Assembly (NCBI RefSeq): GCF_028715765.1
Contig: NZ_JAQURE010000001.1
Location: forward strand, 62,001 to 126,000
Length of the DNA stretch: 64,000 nucleotides
Source of the DNA: Rhodoferax sp.
Lineage (GTDB): Bacteria > Pseudomonadota > Gammaproteobacteria > Burkholderiales > Burkholderiaceae_C
Reading direction: 5' to 3'
How positions within the stretch are numbered: the stretch's first letter is position 1; the number at the start of each line of letters is the position of its first letter. A program made the position numbers and the translations under genes. The notes under the pieces were generated by a model that was given only the letters and a program-made list of their open reading frames with translations, had not been told where the DNA came from and made no database searches. Of this stretch, positions 26,415-35,821 are shown piece after piece.

Positions 26415-27037
26415 GTTTGATTCCCAAAAAAGGCACGGTTTACATTGTTGATGATGACGAGGCGGTACGCGACTCGCTGCAATGGATGCTTGAAGGCAAA
26501 GATTACCGGGTGCGCTGCTTTGACTCTGCCGAGTCTTTTTTAAGCCGGTTTGATGCGCGCGAAGTGGCCTGCCTGATTGTTGACATTCGCATGGATGGCA
26601 TGACCGGGCTTGAGCTGCAAAGCCGCCTGATCGAAAGCCACTCCCCCCTGCCCTTGGCTTTCATCACCGGTCATGGGGATGTGCCCATGGCCGTAGACAC
26701 CATGAAAAAAGGTGCCATGGATTTCATCCAAAAGCCATTCGATGAACAGCAGTTGCTGCCGTTGGTGGAACGCATGCTGGAGCAAGCCAAAGAGTCGTTT
26801 GCCGAATACCAAAATGCCCAAAACCGCGATGCCTTGATGGCTCGACTGACGCTGCGTGAGTCGCAAGTGCTTGAGCGCATTGTGGCGGGACGGCTGAACA
26901 AACAAATTGCCGACGACCTGGGCATCAGCATCAAAACCGTAGAAGCTCACCGCGCCAACATCATGGAAAAACTGGCCGCCAACACCGTGGCAGACTTGCT
27001 GAAAATTGCCTTAGGCCCAAATGCAGTCAAAGCCTAA
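26411..27037 (+). CDS. FixJ-family two-component response regulator
   Basis: A 208 aa regulator. The receiver domain (about 8-125) has acidic pocket VDDDEAVRDS and phospho-acceptor Asp in LIVDIRMDGMTG, plus the switch Thr (AFITGHGDVPMAV) and Lys (FIQKPFDEQQLL). A LuxR-type HTH follows (LTLRESQVLERIVAGRLNKQ, then ISIKTVEAHRANIMEKL). It is coupled to the kinase gene by a 4 bp overlap. Targets are unknown; the palindrome at 23764-23800 is one candidate. Confidence 0.92.
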   Translation: MSLIPKKGTVYIVDDDEAVRDSLQWMLEGKDYRVRCFDSAESFLSRFDAREVACLIVDIRMDGMTGLELQSRLIESHSPLPLAFITGHGDVPMAVDTMKKGAMDFIQKPFDEQQLLPLVERMLEQAKESFAEYQNAQNRDALMARLTLRESQVLERIVAGRLNKQIADDLGISIKTVEAHRANIMEKLAANTVADLLKIALGPNAVKA

Positions 27038-27040
27038 GTT

Positions 27041-27110
27041 ACTTCATTTAGCATAGCTGCTCACGCCCGCTCCACTTGGTCTAGCGGGATTTTTTATTCA
27101 TATATATTTT
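27041..27110. terminator. Dispersed repeat copy forming a terminator after the response regulator
   Basis: CCCGCT (27066-27071) pairs with AGCGGG (27083-27088), followed by ATTTTTTATTC: a stem with T-tract downstream of the regulator stop. The surrounding GCATAGCTGCTCACGCCCGC and CTAGCGGGATTTTTT resemble the dispersed repeat, so this copy doubles as a terminator before folD. Confidence 0.55.
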
Positions 27111-27120
27111 TGTCATCATC

Positions 27121-27993
27121 ATGACCCACACGCCTCATCAGTCTGCCCACATCATCGACGGCGTCGCGCTGTCACACCAACTGCGCCAAGACGTTACACA
27201 ACGTGTTCAAGCCCTCAAAGCCAAAGGCGTGACCCCTGGCTTGGCGGTGATTTTGGTGGGAGAAAACCCCGCCTCGCAGGTTTATGTGCGCAACAAGGTC
27301 AAGGGGTGCGTGGACTGCGGCTTTCACTCGGTGCTTGAAAAATACGACGCTGACATGTCAGAGGCTGACTTGCTCGCGCGCATCGAAGCGCTTAACCACG
27401 ACCCGGCCATTCACGGCATTTTGGTGCAGTTGCCGGTGCCCAAGCACATTGATGCCAATAAGGTCATTGAAGCCATTTCACCGTTGAAAGACGTAGACGG
27501 GTTCCACATTGCCAGCGCGGGTGCCCTGATGACCGGCATGCCAGGCTTTTGGCCCTGCACACCCTACGGTTGCATGAAGATGCTGGAGTCAATTGGGTTT
27601 GACTTGCGCGGCAAGCACGCGGTGGTGATTGGGCGCTCCAACATTGTGGGCAAGCCCATGGCGCTGATGTTGCTGCAAAAAAATGCCACTGTGACCATTT
27701 GTCACAGTGCCACACCAGACCTCAAAGCCATGACACTGCAGGCCGATGTGATTGTGGCGGCCGTGGGCAAGCGCAACGTGTTGACCGCAGACATGGTCAA
27801 ACCCGGTGCCGTGGTACTGGATGTAGGCATGAACCGCGACGACGCCGGCAAGCTGTGTGGCGATGTCGACTTTGCCGGCGTCAGCCAAGTGGCGAGCTAC
27901 ATCACCCCGGTACCCGGTGGGGTTGGCCCGATGACCATTACCATGTTGCTGGTGAACACCCTTGAAGCTGCCGAACGCACCCTCGCATCATGA
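27121..27993 (+). CDS. folD: Methylenetetrahydrofolate dehydrogenase / cyclohydrolase FolD
   Basis: Bifunctional cytosolic enzyme interconverting 5,10-methylene-, methenyl- and 10-formyl-tetrahydrofolate. The 290 aa protein carries [20 protein letters not shown] (catalytic Tyr/Lys region), [21 protein letters not shown], and the NADP-binding [18 protein letters not shown]. The C-terminal signature is [15 protein letters not shown]. Its end overlaps the downstream peptidase gene by 4 bp (ATGA). Confidence 0.97.
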   Translation: MTHTPHQSAHIIDGVALSHQLRQDVTQRVQALKAKGVTPGLAVILVGENPASQVYVRNKVKGCVDCGFHSVLEKYDADMSEADLLARIEALNHDPAIHGILVQLPVPKHIDANKVIEAISPLKDVDGFHIASAGALMTGMPGFWPCTPYGCMKMLESIGFDLRGKHAVVIGRSNIVGKPMALMLLQKNATVTICHSATPDLKAMTLQADVIVAAVGKRNVLTADMVKPGAVVLDVGMNRDDAGKLCGDVDFAGVSQVASYITPVPGGVGPMTITMLLVNTLEAAERTLAS

Positions 27994-30044
27994 CTAACCC
28001 TTTGCTTTCTTTTGACGACCTGCCGCTGTTTGACCAAATCCGTGCCGAGCATGTGGCGCCTGCCATGGCGCAGCTGCTCGCTCAGGCCAACACCGCCCTG
28101 GAAACCGTGACTGCGCCCGAGTTTGAAGCCCGCTGGAATGCAGTGGCCACCGTGTTGGATGTAGCGGTAGAGCGTTTGTCCCGCGCCTGGGGCACGGTGA
28201 GCCACCTCAACAGCGTGCTTGATACGCCTGAACTGCGCGCCGCCTTCAATGCAGCCCTGCCTATGGTCACCGAGTTTTACACCCGACTCGGCGCAGACGA
28301 GCGCCTGTATGCCAAATACCGCACCATTGACCCCGCCAGTTTGAACGCCGAGCAGCAACAAGCCCTAAAAAACGCGTTGCGTAACTTTGTCTTAGGCGGC
28401 GCTGACCTGAAAGGCGCTGACCGAGACCGCTTTGCCGCCATTGCCGAGCGCCAAGCGGCGTTAAGCCAAAAATTCAGTGAAAACGCCTTGGATGCCACCG
28501 ATGCCTTTGCCTACACGGCATCGCTTGAAGAGCTTGATGGCTTACCTGACGACGTGATACAAGCCGCCCGCAGTGCGGCCCAAGCCGATGGGCTAGAGGG
28601 CTACAAACTCACCTTGAAAATGCCTTGCTACCTGCCGGTGATGCAATTCGCCCGCAGCAGCGCCTTGCGCCAAAAGCTCTACACCGCCTACGTCACCCGT
28701 GCCTCAGACCAAGCCCAGGGAGCGGGTGCTGCGTTTGACAACAGCGCCATCATCCACGAGCTGCTGGCGTTGCGCCAAGAAGAAGCCAAGCTACTGGGGT
28801 TTGCACATTTTGGTGCCCTTTCGGTAGCGCCCAAAATGGCTGAATCAGCCCAACAAGTGCTCGATTTTTTGCGCGACCTGGCCCAGCGTGCGCGCCCATT
28901 TGCCGAAAAAGACCTGGCCGACCTGCGCACTTTTGCGGCCGAACATTTAGCCCTGACTGACCCCCAAGCCTGGGACTGGCCTTACATCAGCGAAAAGCTC
29001 AAAGAAACGCGTTACGCCTTCAACGAGCAAGAAGTCAAACCCTACTTTCCCTTGCCCAAGGTGTTGGCCGGGTTGTTCAAAATTGTTGAAACCTTGTTTG
29101 AGGTGCGCATCCGTGAAGACCATGCCCCGGTGTGGCACGAGTCGGTGCGGTTTTTCCGCATTGAACGTGCCAACGCGACGGGTGCGCTTGAACTGCTGGG
29201 TCAGTTTTACCTTGACCCGCAAGCCCGCAGCGGCAAGCGCGGTGGTGCCTGGATGGACGATGTGCGCAGCCGCTGGCTCCGCCCAGACACCCAGCAACTG
29301 CAAACACCAGTGGCACATTTGGTTTGCAACTTTGCCAGCGGTGTCGATGGCAAACCGGCGTTGCTGACCCATGACGACGTCACCACCCTGTTTCACGAAT
29401 TTGGCCATGGCCTGCAACACATGCTGACGCAAGTCAACGAAAGAGATGTCTCAGGCATCAGTGGCATTGAGTGGGATGCAGTCGAGTTGCCCAGCCAGTT
29501 CATGGAAAATTTCTGCTGGGAATGGAGTGTGCTCAGTCACATGACCGCCCATGTCGACACCGGCCTGCCGCTGCCCCGCGCCTTGTTTGACAAAATGCTG
29601 GCTGCCAAAAACTTCCAAAGCGGCATGCAGACCCTGCGACAAATTGAGTTTTCGCTGTTTGACATGCTGCTGCACACCGCACATGACCCAGATCAGGACA
29701 TCATGCCTTTACTGACCCAGGTGCGCGCTGAAGTGGCGGTGTTGCAACCGCCTGCCTGGTCGCGCACGGCGCACACCTTCAGCCATATTTTTGCCGGTGG
29801 CTACGCGGCGGGCTACTACAGCTACAAATGGGCAGAAGTGCTCAGCAGCGATGCCTACGCTGCATTTGAAGAAACAGTGGGTGCAGATGGCACACCCAAT
29901 GTGCACACTGGCCAACAATTTCGCCAAGCCATTTTGGAGTCGGGTGGCAGCCGCCCTGCTATGGCATCGTTCAAAGCATTTCGGGGGCGCGAGCCAGCCC
30001 TTGACGCACTGTTGCGGCATCAGGGCATGGCTGAAAGCGTGTAG
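27990..30044 (+). CDS. prlC: Oligopeptidase A (M3 metallopeptidase)
   Basis: Cytosolic zinc peptidase degrading short peptides, including cleaved signal peptides. 684 aa, the normal OpdA length. It has the M3 zinc motif [14 protein letters not shown] (HExxH around residue 469) and the downstream Glu ligand in [18 protein letters not shown]. The C-terminal [20 protein letters not shown] is diagnostic of the family. Coupled to folD by overlap. Confidence 0.96.
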   Translation: MTNPLLSFDDLPLFDQIRAEHVAPAMAQLLAQANTALETVTAPEFEARWNAVATVLDVAVERLSRAWGTVSHLNSVLDTPELRAAFNAALPMVTEFYTRLGADERLYAKYRTIDPASLNAEQQQALKNALRNFVLGGADLKGADRDRFAAIAERQAALSQKFSENALDATDAFAYTASLEELDGLPDDVIQAARSAAQADGLEGYKLTLKMPCYLPVMQFARSSALRQKLYTAYVTRASDQAQGAGAAFDNSAIIHELLALRQEEAKLLGFAHFGALSVAPKMAESAQQVLDFLRDLAQRARPFAEKDLADLRTFAAEHLALTDPQAWDWPYISEKLKETRYAFNEQEVKPYFPLPKVLAGLFKIVETLFEVRIREDHAPVWHESVRFFRIERANATGALELLGQFYLDPQARSGKRGGAWMDDVRSRWLRPDTQQLQTPVAHLVCNFASGVDGKPALLTHDDVTTLFHEFGHGLQHMLTQVNERDVSGISGIEWDAVELPSQFMENFCWEWSVLSHMTAHVDTGLPLPRALFDKMLAAKNFQSGMQTLRQIEFSLFDMLLHTAHDPDQDIMPLLTQVRAEVAVLQPPAWSRTAHTFSHIFAGGYAAGYYSYKWAEVLSSDAYAAFEETVGADGTPNVHTGQQFRQAILESGGSRPAMASFKAFRGREPALDALLRHQGMAESV

Positions 30045-30056
30045 CGGAGCAAGCTC

Positions 30057-30755
30057 ATGGCAGACCAGTCTTTCATGACGCCTCTTGCATGTTTTAAACC
30101 CACGTCATCACTTGCCAGATGGCGTTGGGGTGCTTGCGTGGCACTGTTTGTGGTCAGTGCCGTGGTTCAGGCACAGACGGTCTACCGCATCACAGGGCCA
30201 GACGGCCGCGTCACGTTTTCAGACAAACCGGCCTTGTCTGGCGCAGCTAAAGTTGCACCGCTGGCAGGTGTTGCCAACACACCAACGGATCCCGCCGTGC
30301 CTTTGCCGTTTGAATTGCGCCAAGTGGTCAGCAAGTTTCCAGTCACGCTTTACACCAGCAGCAATTGCGCCCCGTGCGACAGTGGCCGCAGCCTGTTGCA
30401 AATGCGCGGTGTGCCGTTCAATGAAAAAACAGTCACCACTGCCCAAGATGCTGATGCTCTGAAAAATTTGAGTGGCGCCACCTCCCTGCCCTTTTTAACG
30501 CTTGGCACGCAGCATGTGGCGGGGTTTTCCAGCAGCGAATGGACCACCTACCTCAACGCAGCAGGCTACCCCGCGCAAAACAAACTACCAGCCAGTTACC
30601 GAGCGCCTGCGGCTAGCCCGCTGGTTGCTTTGCCCAAACCAGCGCCACGCGAAGAGCCAGCAGCCACCCCGAACGCAGTTGCTCAGCCAAAACCAGCCAA
30701 GTCCGCACCGGTATCCTCCCATAACCCCAACAACCCGGCTGGCATTCAGTTCTAA
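30057..30755 (+). CDS. Exported glutaredoxin-like protein with N-terminal DUF4124
   Basis: 232 aa. Signal peptide or anchor ARWRWGACVALFVVSAVVQA, then a DUF4124-type segment (TVYRITGPDGRVTFSDKP, a domain common in exported Comamonadaceae proteins). A glutaredoxin fold follows with CAPC in LYTSSNCAPCDSGRSLL and the cis-Pro region TSLPFLTLG. The tail is Pro/Ala-rich (about 180-232). It probably works as a periplasmic thiol oxidoreductase. An internal ATG at 30075 is an alternative start. Spacing of 12 bp from prlC suggests the same operon. Confidence 0.8.
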   Translation: MADQSFMTPLACFKPTSSLARWRWGACVALFVVSAVVQAQTVYRITGPDGRVTFSDKPALSGAAKVAPLAGVANTPTDPAVPLPFELRQVVSKFPVTLYTSSNCAPCDSGRSLLQMRGVPFNEKTVTTAQDADALKNLSGATSLPFLTLGTQHVAGFSSSEWTTYLNAAGYPAQNKLPASYRAPAASPLVALPKPAPREEPAATPNAVAQPKPAKSAPVSSHNPNNPAGIQF

Positions 30756-30763
30756 ATCGCATC

Positions 30764-31600
30764 ATGCCGCTGCAAAACGCCACAACCAGTGCCCGCGATG
30801 CCGAAGGCAAAAACGGCGTTCAATCGTTAGAGATTGGCATGACCATCTTGCGCGCCATCAGCACCGGACACCGTGCCATGATGCTCAAAGACATTGCCGC
30901 CGCCGCTGACATGCCAGCCTCTAAAGTGCACCGCTACATTGTCAGCTTGGTGCGCTCAGGTCTGGTTGAACAAGACCCCATGACTTCACGCTATGACCTG
31001 GGGCCCTTTGCCTTGAGTTTGGGGCTGGTGGCGGTAGACCGGCTAGACCGCGTGCAGTTGGGCTTGCTGGCCATTGCGGATTTGCGTGACGACATCAACC
31101 AAACCACTGCGCTAGCGGTTTGGAGTGACAACGGGCCCGTCATCATTCGATCACTGCGGCCGTATCGCCCCATCACCGTGAATGTGGTCACAGGCACAGC
31201 CTTACAGTTGCTCACCTCAGCGAGTGGTCGGGTGTTTGCCGCAGGTTTGCCAAGCAACATCACCGATGCCTTGATCGGGCGCGAACGCGCCACTCTTTCA
31301 CTTTCGCAAGAGTTGCAAACCCAATCTGGCATAGATGCCATGCTTGATCAGGTGCGTCGTGACGGCGTTTCAATCGTGAGCGATTACCACCTGGTGCCAG
31401 GGGTTGCCGCTGCAGCTGCACCAGTGTTCAACTTCAAGCATGAACTCACACTTTCTGTGTTGGCCATTGGGGTCAAAGGCATGATTGATCTTGCCCCTGA
31501 AGGCAAGGTTATCACAGCCTTGAAACGCTGCGCTGCAGGCTTGTCAGAGCGTTTGGGGCACGTCAGTGGCGGTTCTTTCAAAGCCCATTCCCAGCCCTAA
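30764..31600 (+). CDS. IclR family transcriptional regulator
   Basis: 278 aa. The N-terminal winged HTH covers about residues 22-85 (SLEIGMTILRAISTGHRAMM, DIAAAADMPASKVHRYIVSL). The C-terminal GAF-like IclR effector domain covers about 95-265. IclR proteins often control aromatic-acid catabolism with the pathway substrate as ligand. It is the last gene before the liv/FAD/paa block, reads the same way and ends at a terminator, so it is the best local candidate for that block's regulator. Confidence 0.9.
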   Translation: MPLQNATTSARDAEGKNGVQSLEIGMTILRAISTGHRAMMLKDIAAAADMPASKVHRYIVSLVRSGLVEQDPMTSRYDLGPFALSLGLVAVDRLDRVQLGLLAIADLRDDINQTTALAVWSDNGPVIIRSLRPYRPITVNVVTGTALQLLTSASGRVFAAGLPSNITDALIGRERATLSLSQELQTQSGIDAMLDQVRRDGVSIVSDYHLVPGVAAAAAPVFNFKHELTLSVLAIGVKGMIDLAPEGKVITALKRCAAGLSERLGHVSGGSFKAHSQP

Positions 31601-31711
31601 CTCACTCCTGGCCTAGCAGCCTGGTTCACCCAATGGGTGGCCGCTGATGCTGCTGCTTGTCTTGGCATCGTGATGCATTCACTGATGCGCACCATCTTTT
31701 AGCAATCGCAT

Positions 31712-31737
31712 GAATGCCGCTTGGCATTCTTTTTCTT
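31712..31737 (+). terminator. Rho-independent terminator after the IclR gene
   Basis: GAATGCC-GCTT-GGCATTC is a perfect 7 bp stem with a tetraloop, followed directly by TTTTTCTTT. It ends the IclR transcript and insulates the liv operon, which must have its own promoter between here and 31833. Confidence 0.8.
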
Positions 31738-31745
31738 TATAAAAT

Positions 31746-31773
31746 TTTCAGAATCAATTCCATATTTCAGAAT
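31746..31773. promoter_or_regulatory. Direct repeat TTTCAGAAT upstream of the liv operon
   Basis: TTTCAGAAT occurs at 31746-31754 and 31765-31773, start to start 19 bp, in the AT-rich promoter region of the liv block. The repeat could be an activator or repressor site, with the neighbouring IclR protein as the obvious candidate. No clear sigma70 promoter with normal spacing is visible; the region is the only space available for one. Confidence 0.35.
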
Positions 31774-31832
31774 TTGACACAAAATCAGGACTATACTTTC
31801 TACACAAACCACCTCACAACAGGAGACAAGCC

Positions 31833-31889
31833 ATGTTGATGTGTCAAAAATTAGGTCTGAGTTTGCAAATGAATAGCGGGAGCCTCTGA
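31833..31889 (+). CDS. Possible 18-residue leader peptide upstream of livH
   Basis: An ATG preceded by AGGAGACAAGCC (a better Shine-Dalgarno than livH itself has) opens an 18-codon frame, MLMCQKLGLSLQMNSGSL, whose TGA overlaps the livH ATG (TGATG at 31887-31891). This arrangement would couple livH translation to that of the leader. It could instead be the remnant of a lost upstream gene. No regulatory codon run is seen in it. Confidence 0.4.
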   Translation: MLMCQKLGLSLQMNSGSL

Positions 31890-32764
31890 TGCTGGCCGAA
31901 TTTCTGCAGTTTTTGTTTTCCGGCATCACCGTGGGTGCCACTTACGCGCTGGCCGCTTTGGGTTTCACGCTGATCTACAACGCCAGCAACGTCATCAACT
32001 TTGCCCAGGGTGAGTTCATCATGCTCGGTGGCATGCTGGCGGTGTATTTTTCGCAAGCCGGTCTGCCCTTGCCTGTAGCCCTGGTGCTGGCGATTTTGGT
32101 GCCAGCCATCGTGGGTGTGGTGCTTGAGAAGCTGGCGATTGAACCGGTCAAAGGGGCCGAGCCGGTCACGCTGATCATCATCACCATCGGTGCGTCGCTG
32201 GTGATTCGCGGCCTGATTCAGGTCTGGCTGGGCAAAAACACCTTCAGCCTGCCGGCGTTCTCGGGCGATGTGCCGCTGCACATTCTGGGTGCCACGCTGA
32301 TGCCGCAAAGCCTGTGGGTGCTGGGTGTGACCGCCATCGTGGTGGTGGCGTTGTGGTACTTTTTTAACCGCACGCTGCACGGCAAGGCGATGCTGGCCAC
32401 CTCATTCAACCGGGTGGCGGCCGAGCTGGTGGGCATCAACACCAACTGGGTGCTGTTTTTGAGCTTTGCCCTGTCGGCGGCGCTGGGCGCGCTGGGCGGC
32501 ATTCTGGTGACGCCGCTCACGCTGACGTCTTATGACGTGGGCATCATGCTCGGGCTCAAAGGTTTTGTGGCCGCCGTGGTGGGTGGTTTGGGCAACGGGC
32601 TGGGTGCCGTGCTGGGCGGCTTGCTGGTGGGCATTCTGGAAGCCATGGGCGCGGGCTACATCTCTTCTGCCTACAAGGATGCCATGCCGTTTGTGCTGAT
32701 CCTGTTGATTCTGTTCTTCATGCCGCGCGGCCTGTTTGGCGGCACATCCACCGAGCGGGTCTGA
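31889..32764 (+). CDS. livH: Branched-chain/aromatic-acid-type ABC permease LivH
   Basis: 291 aa inner-membrane permease of the HAAT (LIV) family. It starts FLQFLFSGITVGATYALAAL and has FTLIYNASNVINFAQGEFIM, the LivH signature, and ends FFMPRGLFG. In Burkholderiales such systems import amino acids or aromatic acids. It is the first gene of livH-livM-livG-livF with 2-3 bp gaps. The downstream catabolic genes suggest an aromatic acid substrate; this is inference from context. Confidence 0.93.
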   Translation: MLAEFLQFLFSGITVGATYALAALGFTLIYNASNVINFAQGEFIMLGGMLAVYFSQAGLPLPVALVLAILVPAIVGVVLEKLAIEPVKGAEPVTLIIITIGASLVIRGLIQVWLGKNTFSLPAFSGDVPLHILGATLMPQSLWVLGVTAIVVVALWYFFNRTLHGKAMLATSFNRVAAELVGINTNWVLFLSFALSAALGALGGILVTPLTLTSYDVGIMLGLKGFVAAVVGGLGNGLGAVLGGLLVGILEAMGAGYISSAYKDAMPFVLILLILFFMPRGLFGGTSTERV

Positions 32765-32766
32765 GC

Positions 32767-33699
32767 ATGTCAAAGCATCCTTATCTGGGCCTGTACCTCA
32801 TCATGGCGGTGCTGCTGGTGCTGCCCTTTGTGTTGCCCAACAGCTTTTATGTCGACCTGGCGATTCGCATGGCGATCAACGCCGTGATTGTGCTGGGCCT
32901 GAACTTGCTGATTGGTTTTGCCGGTCAGATCAGCCTGGGGCATGCGGGTTTTCTGGGCATTGGCGCCTATGCCAGCGCCGCGTTGCCGACCCATTTTGGC
33001 TGGCACCCGCTGCTGGCCCTGGTGGCCGGGGCAGCAGCGGCCGGGCTGTTGGCGGCCATGGTGGCGCGGCCCATTTTCAAGCTCAAAGGGCATTACCTGG
33101 CCATGGCCACGCTCGGCCTGGGCATCATCATCAACATTGTGCTGCGCACCGAGGCGCAGTGGACCGGCGGGCCCGACGGCATGCCGGTGCCCGCCATGAG
33201 CCTGGCCGGGTTCGAGATGTCGGGTGACACACACTGGTACTGGATGGTGGCCTTGCTGCTGTCGGTGAGCGTCTGGGCCTCGCTGAACCTGATCAATTCG
33301 CCGTTTGGCCGGGCCTTGCGCGCCTTGCATGGCAGTGAGGTGGCCTCCAGGGTGGTGGGTGTGGATGTGGTGCGCTACAAGGTGGCCATTTTTGTGCTCT
33401 CAGCCGTGTTTGCCAGCATCATGGGCAGCGTCACGGCGCACTACGTGGGTTTTGTCACGCCAAATCTGGCCGACTTCTTTCACTCCATTGAGCTGGTCAC
33501 CATGGTGGTGATTGGCGGCATGGCCTCGGTCTATGGCTCGGTGCTGGGTGCCGTGTTACTGACCGCGTTGCCACAAGCCCTGACCTCGTTCGAAGGCTGG
33601 GAAACCGTGGCTTTTGGCGGCATTTTGATGCTCAGCATGATCTTCATGCCCAAGGGCCTGGTGCCCACCCTTGCCGCCAAATTTGGACGGGGAGACTGA
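32767..33699 (+). CDS. livM: ABC permease LivM
   Basis: 310 aa second permease of the HAAT transporter. The motif LNLLIGFAGQISLGHAGFLG is the LivM signature, and the C-terminal FMPKGLVP is typical. About eight to ten hydrophobic segments are visible. It follows livH by 2 bp and precedes livG by 2 bp. Confidence 0.93.
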   Translation: MSKHPYLGLYLIMAVLLVLPFVLPNSFYVDLAIRMAINAVIVLGLNLLIGFAGQISLGHAGFLGIGAYASAALPTHFGWHPLLALVAGAAAAGLLAAMVARPIFKLKGHYLAMATLGLGIIINIVLRTEAQWTGGPDGMPVPAMSLAGFEMSGDTHWYWMVALLLSVSVWASLNLINSPFGRALRALHGSEVASRVVGVDVVRYKVAIFVLSAVFASIMGSVTAHYVGFVTPNLADFFHSIELVTMVVIGGMASVYGSVLGAVLLTALPQALTSFEGWETVAFGGILMLSMIFMPKGLVPTLAAKFGRGD

Positions 33700-33701
33700 G
33701 C

Positions 33702-34463
33702 ATGGCCCTGCTTGAAGTCAAAGACCTCTCCATCCATTTCGGGGGTGTCAAGGCGGTGCAAAACGTTTCGTTCAGCATTGATGCCGGCATGGTGTACGCC
33801 GTGATTGGCCCCAACGGCGCGGGCAAGACCACGCTGTTCAACCTGATCACCGGCATTTACACCCCGACCACCGGAACCATCACGCTCGACGGCGAAGCCA
33901 TCGGCGGCAAGTCGCCCGACGAGCTGGCCCGCCGTGGGGTAGCGCGCACCTTTCAAAACCTGCAGATATGCATGAACATGAGCGCCATTGAGAACGTCAT
34001 GGTGGGTGCCCACCTGCGGCTCGACCGCAACCTGTTCAAGGCCGCGCTGCGCTGGCCCTCGATCAAACAGCGCGACCGCGAGTTGCACACCGAAGCCGCC
34101 GAGCTGATGTCTTTTGTCGGGCTGGAAAGCTACGTCAACGCACGCGCCGACTGCATGCCCTATGGCGCATTGAAGCGGCTGGAGATTGCCCGCGCCCTGG
34201 CCATGAAGCCGCGCCTGATTTTTCTGGACGAACCCGCCGCCGGGTTGAACCCCAAGGAAACCATTGAAGTGGACCAACTGGTGCGCAAGGTGGCCGACTC
34301 GGGTGTGACGGTGGTGCTGGTGGAACACGACATGAAGATGGTGATGAACCTCTCCGAGCGCATCCTGGTGCTGGACTACGGCAAAAAATTGACCGAAGGC
34401 AGCGCCATGGACGTGCGCAACAACCCTGATGTGATCGCCGCCTACCTGGGCGCTCACGCCTGA
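33702..34463 (+). CDS. livG: ABC ATP-binding protein LivG
   Basis: 253 aa ATPase: Walker A GPNGAGKTTLFN, Q-loop RTFQNLQICMNMSAIENV, Walker B LIFLDEPAAGLNPKE, H-loop VEHDMKMVM. The signature motif is unusual: it reads YGALKRLEIARAL where LivG proteins commonly have YGxQRRLEIARAL, still within family range. It pairs with the fused LivF encoded 22 bp downstream. Confidence 0.93.
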   Translation: MALLEVKDLSIHFGGVKAVQNVSFSIDAGMVYAVIGPNGAGKTTLFNLITGIYTPTTGTITLDGEAIGGKSPDELARRGVARTFQNLQICMNMSAIENVMVGAHLRLDRNLFKAALRWPSIKQRDRELHTEAAELMSFVGLESYVNARADCMPYGALKRLEIARALAMKPRLIFLDEPAAGLNPKETIEVDQLVRKVADSGVTVVLVEHDMKMVMNLSERILVLDYGKKLTEGSAMDVRNNPDVIAAYLGAHA

Positions 34464-34485
34464 GCCGCGACTGAAAGACCCACCC

Positions 34486-35799
34486 ATGGACGCACTGCGC
34501 ATCATCAGCGAAGACCACAACAACCTGTGGCGTCTGGCCACGGCGGTTGACCAGCTGGCCACTGACATGGAAGGCGGCGCCCCCTTGGCGCACGACTTTT
34601 TCGAGTCGGTGTTCAACTACATCGACCAGTTTGTCGAGCGCTCACACCACCCCAAGGAAGACGACTATTTGTTTCGCCTGCTGCGCCAGCGCAGCCCCGA
34701 GTCTGTCGCCACGCTGGATGCGCTGCAGTTGCAACATGCCGAAGGCCCGGCGCGCCTGAGCGCCCTGCGCATTCAACTGGCCAGCGCACATGTCGGTCAA
34801 TTGCCACTGAGCGAGCTGGCCAGCGCCTTGCGCAGCTACACCGCCGGGCTCAAAGCCCACATCCTGATGGAAGAAAAGCAGGTGCTGCCGGTGGCGCGCA
34901 AAGTCTTGCTCAAAGAAGACTGGGCAAGCATCAACCAGGCTTTTCTGGACAACAAAGACCCGCTGTTTGGCGAGGTTGCACAAGCCGAGTTTCGCGACCT
35001 GTACCACCGCATCGTCAGCACGGCGCCCGAATCCATCGGTTTGGGTGGCCAAAGCGCCGGTCATTTGCCGACCCGCACTGTGGCGGCTTCAGAGGTGCTG
35101 CTGCGCGTGCAAGGCATGGAAAGCTGTTATGGCCGCATCAAGGCGCTCAAGGGCATCAGCCTGGAAGTGCGTCGGGGCGAAACCGTGGCGCTGGTAGGGG
35201 CCAACGGCGCGGGCAAAACCACCTTTTTGCGCACACTCTCAGGTGTGCAGCCCATGAGCGCGGGCCGCATTCATTTTGATGGCGACGACATCAGCGGCTT
35301 GCGCTCTGACAAACGCATGCGCCGTGGCATTTGCCAAAGCCCGGAAGGCCGCCAGGTGTTTGGCCCGCTGTCGATTGAAGACAACCTGGCGCTGGGGGCT
35401 TACACCCAGCCCAGGCACCAGGTGGCTGGCGATATGGAAAAGATTTTTGCCATGTTCCCGATCCTGAAAGAAAAACGCGCCCTGCCCGCCGGCACGCTCT
35501 CCGGCGGTCAGCAGCAAATGCTGGCGATTGGTCGGGCGCTGATGGGGCGACCGCGCCTGCTGCTGCTCGACGAGCCCAGCATGGGGCTGGCACCACTGCT
35601 GGTGCAAGAGGTGTTTGGGGTCATCAAAACCCTCAAAGCCCAAGGCATGACGATTTTGCTGGTGGAGCAAAACGCGCTGGCTGCGCTGGACATTGCCGAC
35701 CGGGGTTATGTGCTGGAAACCGGCAGCGTTACCTTGACGGGCACCGGCCAGGAACTCATCAACAACGAACAGGTGCGCGCCGCGTACCTGGGAATGTAA
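34486..35799 (+). CDS. livF: Hemerythrin domain fused to ABC ATPase LivF
   Basis: 437 aa, about 200 longer than a normal LivF. Residues 1-180 are a hemerythrin/HHE four-helix bundle with a plausible di-iron ligand set: H11 (SEDHNNLW), H54/E58 (SHHPKEDDYLF), H84 (LQLQHAEG), H125/E129 (AHILMEEKQVLP). Residues 205-437 are a complete LivF: Walker A GANGAGKTT (238-246), signature LSGGQQQ (337-343), Walker B LLLLDEP (357-363), H-loop VEQNALAAL. There is no stop or internal SD between the parts, and the linker is about 185-203. The fusion suggests that oxygen, NO or iron could gate the transporter's ATPase; this is speculation. Confidence 0.9.
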   Translation: MDALRIISEDHNNLWRLATAVDQLATDMEGGAPLAHDFFESVFNYIDQFVERSHHPKEDDYLFRLLRQRSPESVATLDALQLQHAEGPARLSALRIQLASAHVGQLPLSELASALRSYTAGLKAHILMEEKQVLPVARKVLLKEDWASINQAFLDNKDPLFGEVAQAEFRDLYHRIVSTAPESIGLGGQSAGHLPTRTVAASEVLLRVQGMESCYGRIKALKGISLEVRRGETVALVGANGAGKTTFLRTLSGVQPMSAGRIHFDGDDISGLRSDKRMRRGICQSPEGRQVFGPLSIEDNLALGAYTQPRHQVAGDMEKIFAMFPILKEKRALPAGTLSGGQQQMLAIGRALMGRPRLLLLDEPSMGLAPLLVQEVFGVIKTLKAQGMTILLVEQNALAALDIADRGYVLETGSVTLTGTGQELINNEQVRAAYLGM

Positions 35800-35821
35800 A
35801 AAATTAACCTAAGGACAAGAC

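Noticed and set aside
31774-31797. TTGACA and TATACT as a sigma70 promoter for livH
   Set aside because: The spacer is only 12 bp, well below the usable 16-18; the individual hexamers are probably coincidental.
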